This document shows positions 14,270-20,888 of a stretch of 64,000 bases of DNA, piece by piece. The position numbers and the translations under genes are program-made. Source of the stretch: an uncultured Oscillospiraceae bacterium (lineage in GTDB: Bacteria > Bacillota > Clostridia > Oscillospirales > Oscillospiraceae); the NCBI GenBank assembly GCA_934593275.1, contig CAKTQE010000005.1:1-64000 (forward strand), written 5' to 3'. A model generated the notes under the pieces. The model had not been told where the DNA came from, did no database searches, and saw only the letters and a program-made list of their open reading frames with translations. How positions within the stretch are numbered: position 1 is the stretch's first letter; every line of letters starts with the position of its first letter.

Positions 14270-14506
14270 TTATTTCATGTAATCTGGGGGTTCCCATAGA
14301 CCTGTTTCCTGGTTTAGTGTCCAGCCGGATGGATACCAGGTCTCGCCCTCCCCTTTTCGTTTGAAACGCTTTTTCTTCTTGGGCTGCTGCTTCGGAAGCA
14401 ATGGAGGAAGTGCGTTTTGGAAACGGATTTCCTGCTTGGCTTGCGCCCTGGTTAGCCAATTATCGGAATGCAAAGGATCCTTTTCTTTGCCCCTGTAGAA
14501 AAGCAA
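14270..14506 (-). CDS. Prophage B WYPxGW...LWEPPD domain protein
   Basis: 78 aa from TTG 14506 (AGAGGAA upstream). Very basic middle (KKKKRFKRKGEG) followed by the C-terminal domain WYPSGWTLNQETGLWEPPDY, almost identical to that in the A protein at 8692-9168. Last gene of the repressor operon. Function unknown; conservation in both phages at the same place suggests a lysogen-expressed or DNA-binding role. Confidence 0.65.
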   Translation of the reverse strand: MLFYRGKEKDPLHSDNWLTRAQAKQEIRFQNALPPLLPKQQPKKKKRFKRKGEGETWYPSGWTLNQETGLWEPPDYMK

Positions 14507-14509
14507 ATT

Positions 14510-14656
14510 CTATATTCCTCTTAGTAGCCTGACAATAAAGCGTACTATTCCCCGCAAAATCCAGAGTATAACCACAATTGCTATCAATTCGATAGCATTC
14601 CATAGTAATTGATTTCCGAATGCGGCTGGATTTGGCTGGAATCCCCCTGCAATCAT
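14510..14656 (-). CDS. Prophage B 48-aa membrane protein
   Basis: Starts MIAGGFQPNPAAFGNQLLWN, with one helix (AIELIAIVVILWIL) followed by an Arg-rich tail (RGIVRFIVRLLRGI). Lies 3 nt before the 78-aa gene in the repressor operon. A lysogen-expressed membrane peptide of this kind could act in superinfection exclusion, but this is speculation. Confidence 0.55.
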   Translation of the reverse strand: MIAGGFQPNPAAFGNQLLWNAIELIAIVVILWILRGIVRFIVRLLRGI

Positions 14657-14668
14657 TTCTCTATCCCC

Positions 14669-14688
14669 TTTGAATCTTAATATTCAAA
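14669..14688. promoter_or_regulatory. Dispersed 20-bp palindrome, copy 4 (consensus)
   Basis: TTTGAATCTTAATATTCAAA. Overlaps the stop codon of the 49-aa gene and precedes the 48-aa gene. Confidence 0.65.
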
Positions 14689-14833
14689 AATTATTTTTTA
14701 ACCATTTTGAGAATCTATATAAAACGTAGATTAGTAGTAAAAATGGGCCAGCTCCAACTATTGCTGTAGCTATTCCGTTTAGATAGGGCTTGATTAGGCT
14801 ATACGGTGTAAGAAATTCGAATTGATTATTCAT
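14684..14833 (-). CDS. Prophage B 49-aa membrane protein
   Basis: Starts MNNQFEFLTPYSLIKPY, with a hydrophobic stretch (GIATAIVGAGPFLLLIYVLY) and a basic end (RFSKWLKNNF). Its ATG overlaps the repressor stop (ATGA), so it is translationally coupled. Not recognised. Confidence 0.55.
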   Translation of the reverse strand: MNNQFEFLTPYSLIKPYLNGIATAIVGAGPFLLLIYVLYRFSKWLKNNF

Positions 14834-15054
14834 TTGTTGGTTTCCTCTTTTCCAATTCTGCACCCAAATGGATTACCCAGCAACCAGTCTATAGAAACCT
14901 GATAGTAGTTTGCAAGAATGCCTAGTTGCTCAATGTTCGGCTCTAATGCCCCGTTTTCGTATTTGCTAATGAAGCTCTGGTGTATTCCGGTTTCAACTGA
15001 TACCTTTGTTTGACTTAGACCTAGCTCCTCTCGTATGCTTTTAATGCGCACCAT
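14830..15054 (-). CDS. Prophage B XRE-type repressor
   Basis: 74-aa Cro/C1-type helix-turn-helix protein (IREELGLSQTKVSVETGIHQ, then SFISKYENGALEPN and YQVSIDWLLGN). ATG 15054 is preferred because AAGGA lies just upstream; a longer frame to 15090 lacks one. It heads a four-gene leftward operon and is divergent from the replication operon. Most likely the immunity repressor; it may also bind the dispersed TTTGAAT palindromes. Confidence 0.8.
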   Translation of the reverse strand: MVRIKSIREELGLSQTKVSVETGIHQSFISKYENGALEPNIEQLGILANYYQVSIDWLLGNPFGCRIGKEETNK

Positions 15055-15151
15055 AAATGTTTCCTTGTACAATTTGTGTACCCCTTTCAAGAATTGAATA
15101 TGAGACTATTTTACTTTTTTGTAGAAATCTCTATAATTCAATTTTTGCATA

Positions 15152-15206
15152 TTGACAAATTGTTCAAGAAATGTTATCATTTGCTTGTATTCAATATTTG
15201 AATAAC
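15152..15206. promoter_or_regulatory. Prophage B early promoter and palindromic operator
   Basis: Plus-strand TTGACA (15152-15157), 17 nt, TATCAT (15175-15180). Right after it lies TATTCAATATTTGAATA (15188-15204), a perfect dyad; more TTGAAT/ATTCAA half sites occur near 15095 and 15134. The layout mirrors the repressor switch of prophage A. Confidence 0.7.
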
Positions 15207-15226
15207 TTTTTAAGGAGGACAACCCT

Positions 15227-15478
15227 ATGAGAACAAAAATCAAAGTGGTCGGTATCGGAAACCGCATGAGTGGTATCAGTAAAAAGAATGGGAAAGCGTA
15301 TGACTTCCTCCCCGTTTCTTTCGTCTATGAAGACCCCAGCTTTTCTGGATTCCGTGCCGCAACCGCCAACATTGACGGCCCCATGCTGGATGCTGCCGGT
15401 ATGGTCAAGGTAGATGACCAGCGAGAAATCTTCTACCATACCTGGAACAACTCTCTGATCGTTGACGGTATTCTGTAA
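15227..15478 (+). CDS. Prophage B candidate ssDNA-binding protein
   Basis: 83 aa, first gene of the replication operon (AAGGAGG upstream). Beta-rich: IKVVGIGNRMSG, YDFLPVSFVYED, then a C-terminal YHTWNNSLIVDG. Same place as the 79-aa A gene at 9558. Small proteins here in filamentous phages coat the phage single strand (gene V type). Assigned by position and size; no decisive motif. Confidence 0.55.
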   Translation: MRTKIKVVGIGNRMSGISKKNGKAYDFLPVSFVYEDPSFSGFRAATANIDGPMLDAAGMVKVDDQREIFYHTWNNSLIVDGIL

Positions 15479-15675
15479 TGGCCGATAAGCCGTCAGATTG
15501 GCAAGTCACATTACCTATCAAAGACCTTTTATCGCTCCTGAACTTCTCGGAAGACCTGGAGAAGATGAAAGAAGAAAATAAGCAGCTTCGCCGTGAATTG
15601 GAGGGGTTGCGCAGTATGTTCTCCGAGGTCTGCCAGCAGTTCGGAGACGTCAAGAGGGAACTCAAGAGACGATAA
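15478..15675 (+). CDS. Prophage B coiled-coil protein before Rep
   Basis: 65 aa, start overlaps the preceding stop (TAATG). Helical heptads (LLSLLNFSEDLEKMKEENKQ, then QFGDVKREL). Related to the A protein at 9803-10027 by position and by the LE/EQLR/FGD(L/V)KR pattern. Confidence 0.6.
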   Translation: MADKPSDWQVTLPIKDLLSLLNFSEDLEKMKEENKQLRRELEGLRSMFSEVCQQFGDVKRELKRR

Positions 15676-15692
15676 GCCCGTCTCACCTCTTG

Positions 15693-15732
15693 ACACAGGC
15701 GGGGCCACTACGACATAGCCCCGCTTGTGCCA
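15693..15732 (+). other. Candidate double-strand origin of prophage B (pMV158-like)
   Basis: A 12-bp stem CACAGGCGGGGC with GCCCCGCTTGTG holds the loop CACTACGACATA. The loop contains ACTACGAC, matching the core of the TACTACG/AC nick site of pMV158-family plasmids. Copies of (G)TGTCA flank it (GACAC, GGTGTCA, TGACAC, TGTGTCATGTGTCA to 15789), possible Rep-binding repeats. It lies immediately upstream of the Rep gene, whose family uses exactly this type of origin. Confidence 0.75.
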
Positions 15733-15808
15733 GGTGTCAAAATGACACTCTAATAAAAATAACACATAGCACCTGTTTGTGTCATGTGTCAATATTAGGA
15801 GGTTTATT

Positions 15809-16456
15809 ATGAGTGATTCCCCAAAATTCCGTGACCGGAAATTCGTTATGGTTCTTTACCCTGAGGACTCCACCCACGCTGCCGCAATTGAAAAGATGAA
15901 ATCCGGGGGTTACAACTTTGCCGCCATTCTCCATGACAAGGACGTGACGGAGGACAACCAGCCCAAAAAGCCCCATTGGCATGTAGTCGTTCGGTTCAAG
16001 AATGCCTGCTGGAATACGGCCATTGCCAAAGACCTGGGCATTACCCCCAACTACCTGGAAGCCTGCAAAGACGTTGACAGTGCGCTTCTCTATCTGGTTC
16101 ACTTTGGCAATGAGGACAAATACCAATATGAGTATGAAGCCGTTTTCGGCCCCCTGAAAGTCCGGCTTTCTACGCTGCTTGCTGAACCGGATGAGGGTGC
16201 CAGAGTTCTGACCCTGGTAGACATTATTGAAAACGCACCCGGCTATATGAGTTATTCGGAACTGCTCAAAAAGTCGGTTGCTGCTGGTGTCTACTCTGAC
16301 CTGCGCCGGATGGGGTCTCTTGGTGTGGCCCTGGTTCGTGAACATAACGATTCATTCTATAAAGATTCTCTACCGGCTGAATCTGAGGATACCCGCCGAT
16401 TCCGGGATTTTGAGGAATTCACTTCTAATAAGCCCGACAACATTAAGCCCTTGTGA
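15809..16456 (+). CDS. rep: Prophage B rolling-circle initiator (pMV158/Rep_2-like HUH)
   Basis: 215 aa from ATG 15809, behind AGGAGG. Motif I FVMVLYPED, an ILHDKD block, the metal-binding HUH motif in KPHWHVVVRF, then the Tyr-containing motif region (DSALLYLVHFGNEDKYQYE). This is the catalytic set of RepB/Rep_2 initiators, which nick the plus strand and stay covalently linked through Tyr. A matching nick-site hairpin is just upstream. It has no resemblance to the A initiator, so two phages with similar virion genes use different replication modules. Confidence 0.85.
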   Translation: MSDSPKFRDRKFVMVLYPEDSTHAAAIEKMKSGGYNFAAILHDKDVTEDNQPKKPHWHVVVRFKNACWNTAIAKDLGITPNYLEACKDVDSALLYLVHFGNEDKYQYEYEAVFGPLKVRLSTLLAEPDEGARVLTLVDIIENAPGYMSYSELLKKSVAAGVYSDLRRMGSLGVALVREHNDSFYKDSLPAESEDTRRFRDFEEFTSNKPDNIKPL

Positions 16457-16466
16457 GGTGCTTTCT

Positions 16467-16904
16467 ATGTCCCTTAAAACCGTTCTCACTTTAATTCTTA
16501 TCTTGTGCTTGCTCGTTCCCACTTTCGCCTTTGCCGATGAAGCGGCCCCTCCTCCTACAGAGGACGGGGCCGTGGAGGAACCCTCTGAGATTCCTGAGGA
16601 ACCCTCTGACCCCTATACCAGCTATGACGGCTCTGACACGGAACCGACTGAAACGGTGGCCCCGGCAACGGAAGAAAATCCTCCTTTTGAATCTCAAGAT
16701 TCAAATTCTCCTACACAAGAGTCTACTAAACCAACTGAGGTAATTGAAGTAATAGACCATGATTACAATGGGCCATTGACGGCGATTTTGCAAGAGATAC
16801 AGGGCTTTTCCTATACGGCCCAGCTGATTGCAAGTTTCCTGTTGTTCTTCGTTGTGGTCATTCTCTGCTACTTTAGTTATAAATTTTTCAAAATATTTTT
16901 TTAG
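16467..16904 (+). CDS. Prophage B signal-peptide, acidic Pro/Thr-rich membrane protein
   Basis: 145 aa from ATG 16467 (GAGGTG upstream). Signal peptide (LTLILILCLLVPTFAFA), then a long Glu/Pro/Thr/Ser-rich outer segment, and a C-terminal helix (LIASFLLFFVVVILCYFSY) with a Lys-rich tail. Homologous in layout to the A protein at 11442. A copy of the dispersed palindrome lies inside the coding sequence (16686-16705). Probably a surface or minor virion protein. Confidence 0.65.
   Translation: MSLKTVLTLILILCLLVPTFAFADEAAPPPTEDGAVEEPSEIPEEPSDPYTSYDGSDTEPTETVAPATEENPPFESQDSNSPTQESTKPTEVIEVIDHDYNGPLTAILQEIQGFSYTAQLIASFLLFFVVVILCYFSYKFFKIFF
16686..16705. promoter_or_regulatory. Dispersed 20-bp palindrome, copy 5 (within a gene)
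   Basis: TTTGAATCTCAAGATTCAAA, inside the Pro/Thr-rich protein gene; nearly perfect dyad. Confidence 0.6.
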
Positions 16905-16915
16905 GAGGTTTCCAC

Positions 16916-17092
16916 ATGGAAAATGCTGCCGCAACTGTGACCCAGCTGTCCACCATTGTCACCGGTGAAATGATGCAGGGTGTTCTCACCCAGATTACCG
17001 GTCTGCTGCCCGTGGTCATTCCCGTGATGGTCGGTTTCATCGGTCTTCGCAAGGGCATTGCATTCTTGCAGAGCGTTCTGCACTCTGCCTGA
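16916..17092 (+). CDS. Prophage B major coat protein (pVIII-like)
   Basis: 58 aa. N-terminal MENAAATVTQLSTIVTGEMM, a hydrophobic helix (LTQITGLLPVVIPVMVGFIG), then a basic C-terminal segment starting LRKGIAFL. No signal peptide. AGGAGG lies 9 nt upstream. Immediately followed by a strong hairpin, as filamentous phages keep after gene VIII so that coat is made in excess of downstream genes. Confidence 0.75.
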   Translation: MENAAATVTQLSTIVTGEMMQGVLTQITGLLPVVIPVMVGFIGLRKGIAFLQSVLHSA

Positions 17093-17100
17093 TTCCTGCC

Positions 17101-17131
17101 CCGCCCACCGGCTTCCCCCGGTGGGCATTTT
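17101..17131 (+). terminator. Terminator/attenuator after the B coat gene
   Basis: GCCCACCGG-CTTC-CCCCGGTGGGC followed by ATTTTTT. It overlaps the next palindrome and precedes genes that still need read-through, so it probably sets the coat-to-minor-protein ratio. Confidence 0.85.
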
Positions 17132-17150
17132 TTGAATCTTAATTTTCAAA
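17131..17150. promoter_or_regulatory. Dispersed 20-bp palindrome, copy 6
   Basis: TTTGAATCTTAATTTTCAAA, starting in the U-tract of the coat terminator. Confidence 0.65.
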
Positions 17151-17167
17151 TCGAAAAGAGGGTTTCT

Positions 17168-17257
17168 ATGGATATAAGTTCCTGGGCTGTCGGCTCCTGT
17201 TTGTTTCTGGCCCTGTTCGTGTGGATTGCCTACAAATCAGAGGGGGCCACGGTATGA
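17168..17257 (+). CDS. Prophage B 29-aa membrane peptide (pVII/pIX-like)
   Basis: A single hydrophobic helix (VGSCLFLALFVWIAY) with a short charged tail (KSEGATV). Size, topology and place (between major coat and pIII) fit the ~30-aa end-cap proteins pVII/pIX. Its stop overlaps the next start (ATGA). Confidence 0.55.
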   Translation: MDISSWAVGSCLFLALFVWIAYKSEGATV

Positions 17258-17376
17258 AAGACTTTCACTGGCCGTTTTATCTGCTGCTGATTCTAATTGC
17301 GCTGGTGGAACAATTCATTGTATTTGCGCTGCTTAGCTATCTGATGTTTGGAGGGTTTGGTGGATGGACCGTTTGA
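17254..17376 (+). CDS. Prophage B 40-aa membrane peptide (pVII/pIX-like)
   Basis: MKDFHWPF, then a helix (YLLLILIALVEQFIVFALL) and a Gly/Trp end. Overlaps both neighbours by a few nt, so it is translationally coupled in the coat operon. Confidence 0.55.
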   Translation: MKDFHWPFYLLLILIALVEQFIVFALLSYLMFGGFGGWTV

Positions 17377-19214
17377 AACGTATATTCTGTGTGTTCCTGG
17401 CCCTGGTGCTGCTGCTGACCTCACCGGGAATTATGCCGGTCAAGACGGAAGCAAACCCAGCTGTTGCGGGTGCTGATTTGCTTTCCCTGGGCCTGCTGTT
17501 CTTTACCTGGGCTGGTGTTTCTTTTGAACAATCTGACCAGGCTGTCACGGTAGTACAGAAATTCTTAAATACCAAAGTCGGTACGGCTATGAAGCTTTCC
17601 GCATTGATTACACAAGGTGTTATACAAGAAGGGAAAAAACTTCTGCTTACCCCAGATGTCCGTGTAGCCTATAAGGAAGCCTTGCCGGAGATACATACAT
17701 TTGTTCCCGATGATAAAGACGAAATCCCTGTTTTTAGAGGGGAGTCTTATAAATCTGTTCCGGTTGGTGTGGAACTGAATACCTCAAAAGATTTCTTTAC
17801 TGCTGAGAATGCGGAAGCTTTTTATAATAATCCGTCCAGCTTTTCTGCGATATATCATTCGGATTTAGATGGGTGTAAAGCGTATATTAATGGTATTCCT
17901 TGTCAACTTCGTGCATGGTATGATGGTTCGGGTAAATACATGCGGATTTATCGCTTAGATGATGGGAACGAACTTGTTCCCTACTTTCGTTTACCACAAA
18001 TGAGGTATTTTTTTCGTAAGAAAAATTCTGCCCTTTATGTTTGCACGGCCTTAAAACAATATTATTCAGGCGCAGACCATTATTCTTGGTCTGAATCGAA
18101 ACTACCTTTTTCCTCTATTGTCGTTTGTGACGCTCCCGCCAATGGTTCCGTTTATTATGGAAAGTCCGCTACTGTAAATGGCAGTTCTTCCCTTGCTGCG
18201 TTGGAGTCTGCCAACTTGGATGAAAACGAAAGAGAATACCCCATTGCTCCCGTTACGAAAGTCGTTAGTTCCGGCCTTGCTGGTTCCACCACTGCCCCTG
18301 GGCTTTCTGCGGAAGAATACGAAAAGATTCTTGCGGATGTGCTGGCGAGTACCGCCGTCTTACCTACCACTCCTCAGCCTACCACGGCTGAACCAGAACC
18401 CACCACGGCAACCCCGGATGAAGAAAAAGTACACCCCATAACCCCTGATATTCTGGGTGGTATGTTTGATGGTCTAAAGGGCTGGCTTCAATCGTTGCTG
18501 AATTCCATTCTTGAGGCGATTCAGGCAATATCTGAAAAAATAGACTCTCTGTGGGAATCTATGAAAGCTTGGTGGAGCCAAACCATAGCCGATATGAAAG
18601 CCTGGTGGACTCAAACTATCGCTGATATTAAAACATGGATTGAAGTTAAGATTCAAAGTATTGGTGCCTGGTGGTCGACTTTTTGGGCAGAAACAAAAGC
18701 TGCAATTTTAAGTATTTCCGCTGCGATAACGGAGTTCTTTACAGTAACGTTTCCGGCATGGATAACGGAAGTAAAGGAATGGGCCATTGCGCTGCCAAAA
18801 ACGCTGTTGGATGTAATCGTCCTGGCTCTTGCTACTGTGTTCGTGCCGGCTGCCGGTTACTGGGATGCGAAAGTAGCCGCATTGCAAGCAAGATTCCCGC
18901 TGTTTAATTCCATTCTGACCACCGGTAAAGGTTTTACCGGCTTCTTTTCCGGCCTAGGCTCTCGCCCGCCGATTATATATATTGACTTGGGAAGTTCCGC
19001 TTCCTGGGCCATGGGTGGCCGAACGATATTCTTAGACTTGACCTGGTATTCCCAATATAAGCCTACTATGGACACGGTTATAGCTGGTTTCCTTTGGCTG
19101 CTTTTCGCTTGGCGGTTCTTCCTGCGTTTGCCTGGTCTGCTCCGTGGTGAAGTGGGAACCATAGATCGCTTGAATTCCTATTTGAGCGAAAAGAGAGATA
19201 AAAATGGGGGCTAA
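17364..19214 (+). CDS. Prophage B adsorption protein (pIII-like)
   Basis: 616 aa. Signal peptide (RIFCVFLALVLLLTSPG, cleavage near KTEA), then the conserved N-terminal domain shared with the A protein (AGADLLSLGLLFFTWAGVSF, then LLLTPDVR and ALPEI). A variable central domain follows, a Thr/Pro linker (~residues 330-355), a Trp-rich amphipathic repeat region with near-repeats of W(W)SQTIADMKAWW (~380-440), hydrophobic segments and a C-terminal anchor (AGFLWLLFAWRFFLRLPGLL). Presumed virion-tip receptor-binding protein. The start overlaps the 40-aa gene, with GGAGG upstream. The central domain differs from A, so receptors probably differ. Confidence 0.78.
   Translation: MDRLKRIFCVFLALVLLLTSPGIMPVKTEANPAVAGADLLSLGLLFFTWAGVSFEQSDQAVTVVQKFLNTKVGTAMKLSALITQGVIQEGKKLLLTPDVRVAYKEALPEIHTFVPDDKDEIPVFRGESYKSVPVGVELNTSKDFFTAENAEAFYNNPSSFSAIYHSDLDGCKAYINGIPCQLRAWYDGSGKYMRIYRLDDGNELVPYFRLPQMRYFFRKKNSALYVCTALKQYYSGADHYSWSESKLPFSSIVVCDAPANGSVYYGKSATVNGSSSLAALESANLDENEREYPIAPVTKVVSSGLAGSTTAPGLSAEEYEKILADVLASTAVLPTTPQPTTAEPEPTTATPDEEKVHPITPDILGGMFDGLKGWLQSLLNSILEAIQAISEKIDSLWESMKAWWSQTIADMKAWWTQTIADIKTWIEVKIQSIGAWWSTFWAETKAAILSISAAITEFFTVTFPAWITEVKEWAIALPKTLLDVIVLALATVFVPAAGYWDAKVAALQARFPLFNSILTTGKGFTGFFSGLGSRPPIIYIDLGSSASWAMGGRTIFLDLTWYSQYKPTMDTVIAGFLWLLFAWRFFLRLPGLLRGEVGTIDRLNSYLSEKRDKNGG
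18639..18658. promoter_or_regulatory. Dispersed 20-bp palindrome, copy 7 (within pIII gene)
   Basis: ATTGAAGTTAAGATTCAAAG; reverse-complement orientation of the family, inside the Trp-rich repeat coding region. Partly constrained by coding, so less certain. Confidence 0.45.
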
Positions 19215-19216
19215 AG

Positions 19217-19465
19217 ATGGTAACGGAAAAACTGATTGATATATTGTTTGGTGTTACCTCTGGCCTTTTCTCCCTGCTGCCGGATGTAACATGGGACGTT
19301 AACACGTCCGCTTTCGAATATCTGCGGAGTGCCTTGGAAATGATTTGCTATCTGCTCCCTCTGGGACATATCAAAACTATTATTTCTCTGATTATCGGCA
19401 TTGCCGTTTTCCGTGCTATGGTGTCTTTTTTCTGGGTTATCCGTGATTTGCTGCCCTTTATCTGA
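19217..19465 (+). CDS. Prophage B small membrane protein (pVI-like)
   Basis: 82 aa with two hydrophobic segments (EMICYLLPLGHIKTIISLII and AVFRAMVSFFWVI). It lies 2 nt after pIII and before Zot, the gene VI position, as in prophage A. Confidence 0.65.
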   Translation: MVTEKLIDILFGVTSGLFSLLPDVTWDVNTSAFEYLRSALEMICYLLPLGHIKTIISLIIGIAVFRAMVSFFWVIRDLLPFI

Positions 19466-19477
19466 TAGGAGGTTTCT

Positions 19478-20347
19478 ATGTTCCGTCAAGGCTTTTCTAT
19501 AGCGTTCAAAATCGTCAAGTTTCTGTCATTCCTGATTATCCCTGTGGCGGTTGTCGCCGGTGTCTTTGCCCTTTTGTGCCTGTCCTGGTATCTGGTGTTC
19601 CGGTACTATTTCAAGCTGGAATTAAAGCCCTCTGGTGTCGTGCGGCTGAAAAAGCGCAGCTTCTGGAAACAGATTTTCCACGATGTTCCCCGCCGATATA
19701 TCCTAGACCTCTATGAACGGGAACCGGGCTTTTTCCAGCCCAAAGGTATCCATATGTTCTGTGGTGAACAGGGGGCCGGAAAAACCATTGCCTGTGTAGA
19801 ATTGATGTTAAGACTTCAAAAAATGTACCCTAAAGCTAAGATGATAACGAATTTCGGCGTGGCTTCTGAAAATGACGAATTGACTGAATGGCAGCAGCTC
19901 CTTGAATATACCAACGGTCATAAGGGCGTGATTGTCGGCATTGATGAAATTCAGAACTGGTTTCAATCCGGCCGGAACCAACTTCCTGAGGGTATGCTAG
20001 AAGTTGCAACCCAGAACCGGAAGAATAACCGGATCCTCTGCTGCACGGCCCAGGTGTTTACCCGTGTCAATAAGGGACTCCGGGAACAAGTCACGATGGT
20101 CTATAACCCCCATACTTTCCTCGGCTGCTTTACCGTAGTAGTCAAGCGGAAGCCTATCTTTGACAGTGAGGGGAACGTTATCGAAAGTAAATATCGTGGT
20201 ATGTATTCCTTTGTCCACACTGAGGAATTGCGCAATGCTTACGATACTTACAAGGTCATTCACACACTGGCGAAAGAGGGCTTTAAGGACGCTCCTAATA
20301 CAAACGTTACAAATGTTTATGTTGCCGCTCCCAGCCGGAAGCGGTAG
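19478..20347 (+). CDS. zot: Prophage B Zot/pI-type assembly ATPase
   Basis: 289 aa, AGGAGG upstream. An N-terminal membrane helix (FLIIPVAVVAGVFALLCLSW) precedes the Zot domain: Walker A FCGEQGAGKT (~residue 97), Walker B VIVGIDEIQNWF, and sensor region ATQNRKNNRILCCTAQ. Drives virion export across the membrane. The membrane helix is N-terminal here, unlike the A homologue, and overall similarity is low; the two ATPases have long diverged. Confidence 0.88.
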   Translation: MFRQGFSIAFKIVKFLSFLIIPVAVVAGVFALLCLSWYLVFRYYFKLELKPSGVVRLKKRSFWKQIFHDVPRRYILDLYEREPGFFQPKGIHMFCGEQGAGKTIACVELMLRLQKMYPKAKMITNFGVASENDELTEWQQLLEYTNGHKGVIVGIDEIQNWFQSGRNQLPEGMLEVATQNRKNNRILCCTAQVFTRVNKGLREQVTMVYNPHTFLGCFTVVVKRKPIFDSEGNVIESKYRGMYSFVHTEELRNAYDTYKVIHTLAKEGFKDAPNTNVTNVYVAAPSRKR

Positions 20348-20422
20348 CGGAACCTCCGCCCGCTCCGGCTGGATAGGCTGCTTACATCTGTAAATTTGCC
20401 TATGGTAGGCCGAGAAGCCCCC

Positions 20423-20442
20423 CTTGAATATTTATATTCAAA
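20423..20442. promoter_or_regulatory. Dispersed 20-bp palindrome, copy 8
   Basis: CTTGAATATTTATATTCAAA, downstream of the Zot gene and before R3. Confidence 0.55.
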
Positions 20443-20636
20443 TTGATGTATATTTTACATTATTTTATTGAAATGGTTGCAATTCAGGATTTAGGCACCA
20501 TGAACGCAATAAAACTTTCTATTTTGTTGCGTTCGGTGCTTTAGGCCCTCCAGGCGTTCAGCTGCCGTTCTCCTGATGCCTCCATTTCTTTTGGTTTTCA
20601 GGTTCCTTTATGGGTTTTACCTATTCTTTGGCTCCT

Positions 20637-20665
20637 AGAATAACGCTATTTTTCCGGTTTGTCAA
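20637..20665 (-). promoter_or_regulatory. Minus-strand promoter in R3
   Basis: TTGACA (20665-20660), 17 nt, TATTCT (20642-20637). It would transcribe the R3 hairpin, antisense toward the end of prophage B. Confidence 0.6.
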
Positions 20666-20888
20666 TCTTGCTTTTTTCTGCGCCATTTTCCTGAAATCGT
20701 ATTGTTATAAGGTGGCTGAAATTCATCCTTTTGTTGCGTTGGCTTTTTCGGCTGCTGGGAATGCGTTCTTATTCGCTTGTTTACAGTGTTTTCCAAACTT
20801 TTCAGACTGGGTTGATTGCGCTATTTTGTTCAAATACGTGTTTTGTACTATAAGTATTTCCCTATCATTCATTTTGGGGTGAAATGAT

